DNA from: Phormidesmis priestleyi | GTDB lineage: Bacteria > Cyanobacteriota > Cyanobacteriia > Phormidesmidales > Phormidesmidaceae | NCBI GenBank assembly: GCA_003242115.1 | Contig: QBMP01000030.1 | Span: 6,227 to 17,416, forward strand | Direction: 5' to 3' | Length of the DNA stretch: 11,190 nt | Shown: piece by piece, positions 1 to 6,134 of the stretch | Layout: each line of letters opens with the position of its first letter | Position numbering within the stretch: position 1 is the first letter of the stretch | Program-made: the position numbers and the translations under genes | The notes under the pieces: model-generated | Database searches by the model: none | Told to the model about the DNA's origin: nothing | Seen by the model: the letters and a program-made list of their open reading frames with translations, nothing else

Positions 1-288
1 ATCAACGGCTACCGCGAACAGCGACAAGCAGAACTCAAAGGCATGGTTGAAGCCGCCGCCGAGCAGGTACTGGCCAATGGTAAAGAACATGAGCTGAAAG
101 GGCTATCTGCCGCTGAGCGCCGCTATGTGCACGGCCTGTTTGGCGAATATGGGCAACTTAAAACGTTTAGCCAAGGCCGGGAGCCAGAACGCCATCTCGT
201 CGTCACGCTCATCGGTGATAATGAGGATACTGACACCAATGACACTGATGCCAATGACACTGACGCCAATACTGATCTCGACCAGTGA
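1..288 (+). CDS. khpB: KhpB/Jag-like R3H domain RNA-binding protein, C-terminal part (5' end off window)
   Basis: The reading frame is open from the left edge and ends at TGA 286-288, giving the last 95 residues. It starts with the segment INGYREQRQAELK and carries the R3H signature R40-x3-H44 (ERRYVH, window numbering), followed by the basic stretch SQGREPERHLVV. This matches the C-terminal R3H domain of KhpB (also called Jag/EloR), a single-strand RNA-binding protein that in other bacteria pairs with KhpA and affects cell elongation and division. The KH domain and any N-terminal Jag domain would lie upstream, off the window. After the R3H domain comes a very acidic tail made of three DTD(T/A)N units encoded by a 15-bp tandem repeat, probably disordered. 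The next gene starts 86 bp downstream on the same strand, so co-transcription is likely. The family assignment is fairly secure; the cellular role in this organism is inferred. Confidence 0.85.
   Translation: MNGYREQRQAELKGMVEAAAEQVLANGKEHELKGLSAAERRYVHGLFGEYGQLKTFSQGREPERHLVVTLIGDNEDTDTNDTDANDTDANTDLDQ
226..270 (+). repeat. 15-bp tandem repeat x3 in the khpB tail
   Basis: Three consecutive 15-bp units (226-240, 241-255, 256-270) follow the pattern GAYACTGAYRCCAAT. They are in frame and encode DTDTN, DTDAN, DTDAN. The units differ at a few positions only, which points to recent duplication. Confidence 0.85.
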
Positions 289-320
289 GCCAACCGACTG
301 ATAGCAGTCACCTGTAAATG

Positions 321-359
321 GCCTCTAACCAGCGTCCAAACAGCCTCTAAATAGCGTCC
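321..359 (+). repeat. 22-bp-period direct repeat between khpB and yceD
   Basis: A 17-bp sequence starting GCCTCTAA and ending AGCGTCC occurs at 321-337 and again at 343-359 with two mismatches. The period is 22 bp. It fills much of the short spacer just upstream of the yceD start, and no convincing Shine-Dalgarno is visible there. Confidence 0.65.
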
Positions 360-374
360 CGCCATACAGCAATC

Positions 375-872
375 ATGAGAGCTATCCCGATTCCGCAGCT
401 ACTGAACGCGCCCCAGAAAACGATTTCGCTAGAAGTCGCCGAGCATTTGCCCCCATTAGAAACACTGACGCCCGTCAAGGGCCATGTGAGCGTCACTCAT
501 CAAGGCACTTATCTGGAAGTAAAAGGGCAGGCCGAAGCGATTATCACACTGGAGTGCGATCGCTGCTTGCAAAGCTACAACACCCGCATTCAGCTAAATA
601 ATTCAGAACTCGTGTGGCTAGAAGACACAGCCCCCGAAACCGCCTTGGAAAAAGAAGTTGATCTCGAAGACTTAGTAGAGTCAATATCGCCCCAAGGCGA
701 CTTCGATCCGGGTGAGTGGCTCTATGAGCAAATGTGTTTGGCCATTCCCCAAAAGCAAATTTGCCGGACTGACTGCGAAGGCATTGCTTTCAACAACCCA
801 AAGGGCATAGAAGCCGATATCGATCATCGTTGGTCAGCATTGTCAGCGCTCAAGCGACAGCTTCCGGAATAG
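375..872 (+). CDS. yceD: YceD / DUF177 family protein (putative ribosome biogenesis factor)
   Basis: This 165-residue protein has the DUF177/YceD layout. A beta-rich N-terminal half leads to the motif ECDRCL (C61-x2-C64). An acidic segment follows (EVDLEDLVE, 94-102), then the region MCLAIPQKQICRTDCEG with C130-x3-C134, and a C-terminal DHRWSALSALKRQL that matches the family's usual 'DPRW..L..L' ending. The paired cysteines suggest a metal site, as in many homologues, but that is inference. In E. coli and plants YceD homologues are needed for normal 23S rRNA accumulation. In most bacteria yceD sits next to rpmF (ribosomal protein L32); here it lies between khpB and the AAA ATPase gene. The ATG at 375 is the only sensible start, although the upstream region lacks a clear ribosome-binding site. 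Its length is normal for the family. Confidence 0.85.
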   Translation: MRAIPIPQLLNAPQKTISLEVAEHLPPLETLTPVKGHVSVTHQGTYLEVKGQAEAIITLECDRCLQSYNTRIQLNNSELVWLEDTAPETALEKEVDLEDLVESISPQGDFDPGEWLYEQMCLAIPQKQICRTDCEGIAFNNPKGIEADIDHRWSALSALKRQLPE

Positions 873-892
873 GCTTCCAGAATAGGCTTCCA
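866..892 (+). repeat. 13-bp tandem duplication covering the yceD stop codon
   Basis: The 12-mer AATAGGCTTCCA occurs at 868-879 and again at 881-892 (period 13). The first copy contains the yceD stop codon (TAG 870-872), so the end of the gene has been duplicated into the spacer. Confidence 0.7.
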
Positions 893-896
893 AGAG

Positions 897-971
897 CAGA
901 CTGACAAAAATAGACTGGCAAAAATAGACTGGCAAAAATAGACTGGCAAAAATAGACTGGCAAAATAGACT
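897..971 (+). repeat. 14-bp tandem array x5 upstream of the ycf46-like gene
   Basis: The unit TAGACTGGCAAAAA repeats head to tail. A diverged first copy (897-910) is followed by three perfect copies (911-924, 925-938, 939-952), one copy short by a single A (953-965) and a 6-bp partial copy (966-971). The array ends 19 bp before the ATG of the AAA ATPase gene, so it occupies nearly all of the 118-bp spacer and must overlap the 5' untranslated region or promoter. Each unit offers a weak -10-like TAGACT. The period is not a multiple of three, as expected for non-coding DNA. Confidence 0.9.
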
Positions 972-990
972 CACACAAGTAGGTAGCGTT

Positions 991-2556
991 ATGAGTTTTC
1001 GCGAAGAGCTGAGTTTATTAGTGCGATCGCGCTATCCCGTGATCTATATTCCTACTCGCGAAGAAGAACGCGCCGAAACCGCCATTGCTCAATGCGCCTT
1101 AGAAATGGGCAATGGCATGGCCAACGCTCGCGCTGTCTACACTTGGGACTACGTTGACGGCTATCAGGGCAACCCTACCGATAAAGGCTTTGGTCGCCGC
1201 AATCCCCTGCAAGCCCTAGAGCTGATTGAAAAAATCCCAGCCGCTGCCGCTGCGCTCTTTGTCCTCAGAGACTACCACCGCTTTTTAGAAGACATTGCCA
1301 TCTCCCGCAAGCTTCGCAACCTGCTGAGCCTGCTCAAATCACAGCCCAAAAACGTCATCATTCTCTCCGCTCAGCTCACCATTCCAGACGATCTGAGCAA
1401 CGTCATCACCGTTTTAGAATTTCCCTTACCCGATGCCCATGAAATTCGCATCGAAGTTGAGCGGCTGCTGAGCGCTACTAACAGCCAGCTTTCGGCTAGC
1501 GATACCGATGAACTGGTGCGCTCCTGCCAAGGGCTAGCGATGGATCGCATTCGCCGCGTCGTCGCCCGTGGCATTGCTACCCACGGCAGCTTTGAGCCTA
1601 GCGACATTGACCTGATCCTAGAAGAAAAACAGCAGACCATTCGCCAAACCCAAATTCTGGAATTCTATCCAGCTAGCGAACGCATTTCCGACATCGGTGG
1701 ACTCGACAATCTCAAAGACTGGCTGCTCAAGCGCGGCGGGGCGTTTTCTGAAAAAGCGCGGCAGTATGGCTTGCCGCATCCGCGCGGGCTGCTGCTGGTG
1801 GGCATTCAAGGCACAGGTAAATCGCTGACGGCTAAAGCTATTGCTCATCACTGGCATTTGCCTTTACTGCGCCTCGACGTCGGCCGTCTCTTTGGTGGCC
1901 TCGTTGGCGAATCCGAATCGCGCACCCGACAAATGATCCAGCTTGCCGAAGCCCTCGCCCCCTGCATCTTATGGATCGATGAAATTGACAAAGCCTTTGC
2001 CGGATTTGACGGGCGTGGCGACTCCGGCACCACCAGCCGCGTGTTTGGTACCTTCATCACCTGGATGGCTGAAAAAAGCTCTCCTGTTTTCGTCGTTGCC
2101 ACTGCCAATAATATCCAGGCTCTACCACCCGAAATGCTGCGACGCGGTCGCTTCGATGAAATCTTCTTTGTGGGATTGCCTAGCCAAACCGAGCGCGAAG
2201 CCATCTTTAGCGTTCACCTTGTTCGCCTGCGCCCTCACAACCTAGCCGCCTACGACCTCAAACGGCTGGCCTACGAAACCCCCGACTTTTCAGGCGCTGA
2301 AATTGAGCAGTCGCTGATTGAAGCGATGCACATCGGCTTTAGCCAAAACCGCGACTTCACCCACGACGATGTTCTCGAAGCCGTCAGCCAAATTATCCCC
2401 TTAGCTCGTACAGCCCAACCGCAAATAGAAGCGCTGCAAAACTGGGCTGCGGCTGGCAAAGCCCGCCTCGCCTCCCGCAAAAATCCGTTGGCCGATCGCT
2501 TATCTGAGCATTTATCTGAGCAGCTAGAGCAGCGCCGTCAAGACGAATCTTCATGA
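991..2556 (+). CDS. ycf46: Ycf46-like AAA family ATPase
   Basis: This 521-residue protein begins MSFREELSLLVRSRYPVIYI, the conserved opening of the cyanobacterial and red-algal plastid Ycf46 family. An N-terminal domain of about 230 residues precedes a classical AAA module: Walker A GIQGTGKS (271-278), Walker B ILWIDEID (326-333), sensor-1 Asn around 373 in VATANN, and the RRGRFDE box (384-390) with arginine-finger candidates. A helical lid follows with the sensor-2-like segment DFSGAEIEQ. All catalytic residues are present, so it should hydrolyse ATP and probably acts as a hexamer. A Synechocystis Ycf46 has been linked to regulation of CO2 use; the substrate is unknown. The start ATG at 991 matches the family's N terminus. 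It lies directly behind the 14-bp repeat array. The C-terminal tail carries a small in-frame repeat (LSEH/LSEQ). The gene name is a family-level call, since cyanobacteria often carry more than one such paralogue. Confidence 0.88.
   Translation: MSFREELSLLVRSRYPVIYIPTREEERAETAIAQCALEMGNGMANARAVYTWDYVDGYQGNPTDKGFGRRNPLQALELIEKIPAAAAALFVLRDYHRFLEDIAISRKLRNLLSLLKSQPKNVIILSAQLTIPDDLSNVITVLEFPLPDAHEIRIEVERLLSATNSQLSASDTDELVRSCQGLAMDRIRRVVARGIATHGSFEPSDIDLILEEKQQTIRQTQILEFYPASERISDIGGLDNLKDWLLKRGGAFSEKARQYGLPHPRGLLLVGIQGTGKSLTAKAIAHHWHLPLLRLDVGRLFGGLVGESESRTRQMIQLAEALAPCILWIDEIDKAFAGFDGRGDSGTTSRVFGTFITWMAEKSSPVFVVATANNIQALPPEMLRRGRFDEIFFVGLPSQTEREAIFSVHLVRLRPHNLAAYDLKRLAYETPDFSGAEIEQSLIEAMHIGFSQNRDFTHDDVLEAVSQIIPLARTAQPQIEALQNWAAAGKARLASRKNPLADRLSEHLSEQLEQRRQDESS
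2499..2522 (+). repeat. 12-bp tandem duplication in the ycf46-like gene
   Basis: The unit YTTATCTGAGCA occurs at 2499-2510 and 2511-2522. It is in frame and encodes the consecutive LSEH and LSEQ near the C terminus. Confidence 0.75.
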
Positions 2557-2581
2557 GAATAGTGATTTAGATCAATAAGCC

Positions 2582-2610
2582 TTTACCAATCGCGCACTTC
2601 ACGCTATAAC
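2582..2610 (+). promoter_or_regulatory. Possible sigma-70-type promoter for the SH3 protein gene
   Basis: TTTACC (2582-2587; 4 of 6 matches to TTGACA) and TATAAC (2605-2610; 5 of 6 matches to TATAAT) are separated by 17 bp in the 83-bp spacer. This would place transcription start about 23 bp before the ATG at 2640. The call rests on consensus match and position only; read-through from the upstream gene is an alternative. Confidence 0.35.
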
Positions 2611-2639
2611 CATAAAGCTCTTGCACGTTGCGCTAGATC

Positions 2640-3119
2640 ATGGTGATGAAAAACTTTTTGTTGGGCCTTAGCAAATTTGTTCTTGGCATTATTTTGGCCA
2701 TGCTGATTATGTCGCTAGCAGGCTTATCAATGGCCAAGTACTTTATTACCAAAAATGCGGAGCAGCCTGATCGCCCTACCTACGAAAACGATCTGCCGGA
2801 AGATCAGCCGTCTGCTTCAGGCTCAGGAAGTGCTGATGAGGGGGCCAATAAGGGAGCTAGTGAAGGCCCGACTGTCGAAACGGAAACGCCTCAGGCTAAA
2901 GCAGATGAGCCCTTGCCAGACGGCGCTTACAAAGTCGCAGTCAATCAACCAGTGGGCCTAATTGTGCGATCTGGCCCCGGCGGTGACTACGAAAATATTG
3001 GCGGACTAGATTATCAAGAAAGCGTTACCGTGCTCTCAGAAGAAGGGGGCTGGCTCAAAATCGCGCTTGGCAATGGTGAAGAGGGCTGGATCAAGGACGG
3101 TAACGTCGATAGAGAATAG
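2640..3119 (+). CDS. Membrane-anchored bacterial SH3 (SH3b) domain protein
   Basis: This 159-residue protein has three visible parts. Residues 4-30 form one long hydrophobic helix (FLLGLSKFVLGIILAMLIM), probably an uncleaved anchor. Residues 38-95 are a hydrophilic, acidic, Pro/Ser/Gly-rich linker with no predicted fold. Residues 96-157 form an SH3b domain with the typical signature GLIVRSGPGGDYENIG, then VTVLSEEGGWLKI and GEEGWIKDGNV. Such SH3b domains commonly bind peptidoglycan or peptides in the periplasm, so the likely layout is an inner-membrane anchor with a periplasmic binding domain; no enzyme domain is attached. Two starts are possible, ATG 2640 and ATG 2646 (MKNFLL), and neither has a strong Shine-Dalgarno. 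It follows the AAA ATPase gene after 83 bp on the same strand. The specific ligand is unknown. Confidence 0.8.
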   Translation: MVMKNFLLGLSKFVLGIILAMLIMSLAGLSMAKYFITKNAEQPDRPTYENDLPEDQPSASGSGSADEGANKGASEGPTVETETPQAKADEPLPDGAYKVAVNQPVGLIVRSGPGGDYENIGGLDYQESVTVLSEEGGWLKIALGNGEEGWIKDGNVDRE

Positions 3120-3291
3120 CCGCTTAAAGCTAAGGCAGAGCTGGGGCGAAGCTAAATGAGAGCATTGTTAAGAAAGCTATCTCAATTCAACGGTTGGTTA
3201 CAGAATAGAAAGGCTGAGCGAAAGTGTTTAGTCTGGAGTGATACGGTGGAATCGCCCAAAAGATATAAAATGTGCATTCAGGCATTCCGCT

Positions 3292-3459
3292 ATGTATAAC
3301 GATTCTAAAAGAGACTGGGTGGGTTCGTTAGTCGTTGCCGCGCTAGGTGCGGGTGTGATTACGTCCTTTGCCGTCAGCCAAGGCCAAAATCCTTTGGAAG
3401 GCTTAGGCATTACGGCGATCGCTGCTGTTGCCGCCGTCATCATAGACTACTTACTTTAG
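3292..3459 (+). CDS. Small conserved-type membrane protein (55 aa), function unknown
   Basis: From the ATG at 3292 this frame gives 55 residues: a short polar head (MYNDSKRDWVG), a hydrophobic helix (SLVVAALGAGVITSFAV), a small linker (SQGQNPLEGLG) and a second hydrophobic helix reaching the C terminus (ITAIAAVAAVIIDYLL). It would be a two-helix hairpin in the membrane. The frame extends upstream to a GTG at 3238, but the added residues are polar and unremarkable and the GTG has no properly spaced ribosome-binding site, so the ATG is preferred. A HIP1 octamer at 3415 lies within the gene; in this window HIP1 occurs only in coding sequence, which supports the call. I recall similar short cyanobacterial proteins but no assigned function. 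Its last 20 bp overlap, tail to tail, the end of the minus-strand FAD dehydrogenase gene. Confidence 0.65.
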   Translation: MYNDSKRDWVGSLVVAALGAGVITSFAVSQGQNPLEGLGITAIAAVAAVIIDYLL

Positions 3460-5101
3460 ACAGACTCAGCGCCACCGCCTCAGCAACCTTAATCCCATCG
3501 ACAGCGGCTGAAAGAATGCCGCCTGCATAGCCTGCGCCTTCTCCAGCCGGATAAAGCCCCTGAGTGTTCAAGCTTTGGTAGCTGTCATTGCGCTTAATCC
3601 GAACAGGCGATGAGGTTCGGGTTTCGACGCCTGTGAGTACCGCATCGGGCATCGCAAAGCCGGGAATGGTTTGGTCAAAGGCAGGAATAGCTTCGCGAAT
3701 AGCTGCAATCGCATACCCCGGCAAACTCTCACTCAAATCACCCAAATGCACCCCCGGACGATAAGATGGCTGCACCTGCCCCAGCGCTTTTGAAGGTCGC
3801 CCTGCCAAAAAGTCTCCAACTAGCTGCCCCGGCGCTTCATAGGTGCCGCCGCCTAATTCAAACGCCCGCTGCTCCAGCTTTCTTTGCAGCGCCATGCCTG
3901 CTAGCGGCCCGTCAGGATAATCTTCTTCTGGGGTAATGCCGACCACGATACCGCTGTTTGCATTTTTGCCGCTGCGCTCATACTGACTCATGCCATTGGT
4001 GACCACTCGCCCTGGTTCAGAGGTGGCCGCCACGACCTGCCCACCGGGGCACATGCAAAAGCTATACACCGTGCGCCCTTTGCCCAATCCCTGCTGAGCG
4101 TGATGGACTAGCTTATAGTCGGCAGCGCCTAAAATCGGATGTCCGGCATTCTCGCCGTAGCGGCACTGGTCGATGAGCGGCTGCGGATGCTCAATCCGAA
4201 AGCCCACCGAGAAGGGTTTGGGCTCCAGGTAAACCCCTTGCTTGTGCAGCATTTCAAAGGTGTCGCGGGCGCTGTGGCCTACTGCTAACACCACATGATT
4301 GCTGGCAATAAATTCTCCAGTATCTAGCCTTACTCCCTTCACCTGTCTGCGCTGTTGTTCTGTTCCAACAGTCTTTATTCCAACAGTCTCTATTTCAATG
4401 GTCTCTACCCGACTTTGAAAGCGAATCTCGCCGCCTAGTGCGATGATTTTATGGCGAATATTTTCAACAATTTTCACCAGCCGGTACGTGCCAATATGCG
4501 GTTTGCTGATGTACAAAATCTCTGGCACCGCGCCATGTTCTACCAACTCGGTGAGGACTTTGCGCCCGTGGTGATCATTGTCTTTAATGCGGCTGTACAG
4601 CTTCCCATCTGAAAAAGTCCCGGCTCCGCCTTCGCCAAACTGAGCATTTGATTCGGGGTTGAATTTGCGCTTGCTCCAAAAGCCGAAGGTGTCTTGCGAT
4701 CGCTCATGCACCGCCTTACCCCGCTCTAAAACAATCGGACGAAACCCCATCTGCGCCAACAACAGCCCTGCATACATCCCGCAGGGGCCAGCGCCAATCA
4801 CTATCGGGCGAGTCTCTAGATCCGGCGGCGCTTGAGCGACATAGCGATAAGCCGTATTGGGCGTGGGCACAATGCCCGCATTTTTTTTGCTGTGGCTGAG
4901 AATTTGTTTTTGCCGAGGGGTTTCTACATCTAAGGCATACACCAGTGAAATGGCGTCGCGCTTGCGGGCATCGTAGCTGCGCTTGAAAATAGAATAGCTA
5001 CTCAGCTCGCTTGCAGAGATTTTGAGCTTTTGCAAAATAGCCGCCCGTAAATCTTCTTCGGTGTGGTTGAGCGGCAGTTTGATTTGATTGAGACGTAGCA
5101 T
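3440..5101 (-). CDS. COG2509-type FAD-dependent dehydrogenase (uncharacterised)
   Basis: This 553-residue flavoprotein starts at the ATG complementary to 5099-5101 (MLRLNQIKLPLNHTEEDL), the usual N terminus of the family; a TTG two codons upstream is less likely. After an N-terminal alpha/beta domain of about 95 residues comes the FAD-binding Rossmann motif VIGAGPCG (101-108) ending in the acidic VLERG. The conserved FGEGGAGTFSDGKL (155-168) follows, then a second nucleotide-binding strand HVVLAVGHSARDT. The C-terminal flavin-contact block is YPAGEGAGYAGGI. These match the large family of uncharacterised FAD-dependent dehydrogenases found in cyanobacteria and many other bacteria; substrate and physiological role are not known. 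Residues 232-246 hold an in-frame pentapeptide repeat (VETIE, IETVG, IKTVG) at an apparent surface loop. Its 3' end overlaps the small membrane protein gene by 20 bp. It appears to be a single-gene unit. Confidence 0.85.
   Translation of the reverse strand: MLRLNQIKLPLNHTEEDLRAAILQKLKISASELSSYSIFKRSYDARKRDAISLVYALDVETPRQKQILSHSKKNAGIVPTPNTAYRYVAQAPPDLETRPIVIGAGPCGMYAGLLLAQMGFRPIVLERGKAVHERSQDTFGFWSKRKFNPESNAQFGEGGAGTFSDGKLYSRIKDNDHHGRKVLTELVEHGAVPEILYISKPHIGTYRLVKIVENIRHKIIALGGEIRFQSRVETIEIETVGIKTVGTEQQRRQVKGVRLDTGEFIASNHVVLAVGHSARDTFEMLHKQGVYLEPKPFSVGFRIEHPQPLIDQCRYGENAGHPILGAADYKLVHHAQQGLGKGRTVYSFCMCPGGQVVAATSEPGRVVTNGMSQYERSGKNANSGIVVGITPEEDYPDGPLAGMALQRKLEQRAFELGGGTYEAPGQLVGDFLAGRPSKALGQVQPSYRPGVHLGDLSESLPGYAIAAIREAIPAFDQTIPGFAMPDAVLTGVETRTSSPVRIKRNDSYQSLNTQGLYPAGEGAGYAGGILSAAVDGIKVAEAVALSLSKVSSL
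4363..4407 (-). repeat. 15-bp tandem repeat x3 in the FAD dehydrogenase gene
   Basis: Three 15-bp units (plus strand 4363-4377, 4378-4392, 4393-4407) follow TTYCAAYRGTCTYTA. They are in frame and encode three similar pentapeptides on the minus strand, (V/I)(E/K)T(I/V)(E/G). Confidence 0.85.
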
Positions 5102-5413
5102 CGGCAAATGTGGTTAGACAGCGGTGAGTAACGCTAGATAGCGTTCAAAAAAGACTTCCGGCTTGAGTTGAAAGAACGAAAGAACAGATTTATTTGAGCG
5201 TGAGCGATCATTTTGCAGCAGTTTTTCAAAGCTGTTTAGGTTGAATAGATTTGACCTGTAGCGATACGTTCAGTCTATCGTCATACCTATTTTTTTGATT
5301 GTGTAGCTACGCCGAACGCATTGCAAAGAGTGTGTTAATTTATACATTAGCTCTGTGAATCACTCACTCAGCAGTGTTTTCATGGAAGTTAGTCAGCAAC
5401 GGAATTCAGCAAT
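5102..5413. other. Divergent intergenic region (FAD dehydrogenase / PEP-CTERM gene)
   Basis: This 312-bp AT-richer spacer separates two divergently transcribed genes and must carry both promoters. For the plus-strand gene the best candidate is TTGCAA (5321-5326) with TACATT (5343-5348), 16 bp apart; each matches the consensus at only 4 of 6 positions. I see no gene, RNA structure, HIP1 site or strong inverted repeat here. Confidence 0.5.
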
Positions 5414-6004
5414 ATGCACATCAAACAATTGGCCTTGATCGCTTTAGCCACTACAGCCGCAACTTTAGCGCCATCAGCATTTGACGCAGCCCAAGCCGCT
5501 ACGTTAGGAACGGGCACTACTTGCGCAAAAGCAACTTTTGCTTACATGGATTGTGCTGGTGCCTTTGCAGGTAATGACAAGGGCGCGCAAGGGACAGCAC
5601 TCACCAACTTGAATACGCTATTTGGTTCGGGCTGGTCTTTGCGAGGCGATAGTGAAGTGGGTGGTATCGTTTCTTTTCTCTCAGGTGGCACTAGCACGAC
5701 TTCGGGAGTGGCCAAAACCAGCTTGACTGGGCCGGGTGCGATCGCCGTTAAAGCCGGAAATTCTTATTCTCTTTACACTGTTAATAACCTCGCTACATTC
5801 AATTGGAATACGCTTGGCGTTACTCCCGTCGGCAAAAAAGGCAATACGCCTAATCTCTCTCACATCTCTGTGTATGCTCGAGCGGTCAATCCCCCAACCA
5901 CTCCTCGCCATATTCCTGAGCCTGGAATGTTGCTGGGCTTGGTTGCAATTGCAGGAGCGGGCGTGCGCTTGAAGCAAAAAGGCGACTCCTCGCCAGCAGC
6001 GTAG
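5414..6004 (+). CDS. Secreted PEP-CTERM sorting domain protein
   Basis: This 196-residue protein has an N-terminal signal peptide (MHIKQLALIALATTAATLAPSA) with a likely signal peptidase I site after AQA at residue 28. The mature part carries C37 and C47, which could form a disulfide, and a block recognisable from other PEP-CTERM proteins: CAGAFAGNDKG (47-57), LNTLFGSGW (66-74) and, later, PNLSHISVYA (146-155). The C terminus is a canonical sorting signal: IPEPG with PEP at 168-170, a hydrophobic stretch (MLLGLVAIAGAGV) and a basic cluster RLKQK (185-189). A seven-residue tail, GDSSPAA, follows, slightly longer than usual. Proteins with this signal are thought to be processed by an exosortase and exported to the surface or extracellular matrix. 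No exosortase gene is in the window. It is a single-gene unit with its own terminator. The function of the mature domain is unknown. Confidence 0.85.
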   Translation: MHIKQLALIALATTAATLAPSAFDAAQAATLGTGTTCAKATFAYMDCAGAFAGNDKGAQGTALTNLNTLFGSGWSLRGDSEVGGIVSFLSGGTSTTSGVAKTSLTGPGAIAVKAGNSYSLYTVNNLATFNWNTLGVTPVGKKGNTPNLSHISVYARAVNPPTTPRHIPEPGMLLGLVAIAGAGVRLKQKGDSSPAA

Positions 6005-6048
6005 GGTTTTCTGTTTTTGCTTTTGGTTAGCCATCTGCTAAGTCACTC

Positions 6049-6085
6049 GCTCTCAATCCTGAAATCAATGGATTGAGAGCTTTTT
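6049..6085 (+). terminator. Intrinsic terminator of the PEP-CTERM gene
   Basis: A perfect 11-bp inverted repeat, GCTCTCAATCC (6049-6059) and GGATTGAGAGC (6070-6080), encloses a 10-nt loop and is followed directly by TTTTT (6081-6085). It sits 44 bp after the stop of the plus-strand gene and also lies just beyond the mnmE stop. On the minus strand there is no T run after the stem, so it should work mainly for the plus-strand gene. Confidence 0.9.
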
Positions 6086-6134
6086 GGTTTAACCCCTTGG
6101 TTTAGAACAACCGCAAATCCGCATCTCAGAGCTA

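Noticed and set aside
897..971. The 14-bp array as a CRISPR or as origin iterons
   Set aside because: Units are contiguous with no spacers, and there are no DnaA boxes, rep gene or AT-rich unwinding region nearby.
1371..2480. Several minus-strand frames across the AAA ATPase gene
   Set aside because: They mirror the conserved coding frame, have no ribosome-binding sites and encode low-complexity Ser/Arg-rich peptides.
3238..3291. GTG-initiated extension of the small membrane protein (73 aa)
   Set aside because: The extra 18 residues are polar with no family look, and GGAG sits too close to the GTG; ATG 3292 is more plausible.
5382..5438. 18-residue upstream ORF overlapping the PEP-CTERM start
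   Set aside because: It has no Shine-Dalgarno, no recognisable sequence and no leader-peptide features.
6049..6085. The hairpin as a bidirectional terminator for mnmE
   Set aside because: On the minus strand the stem is followed by GAGTGACTTA rather than a T run, so termination of mnmE here is not supported.
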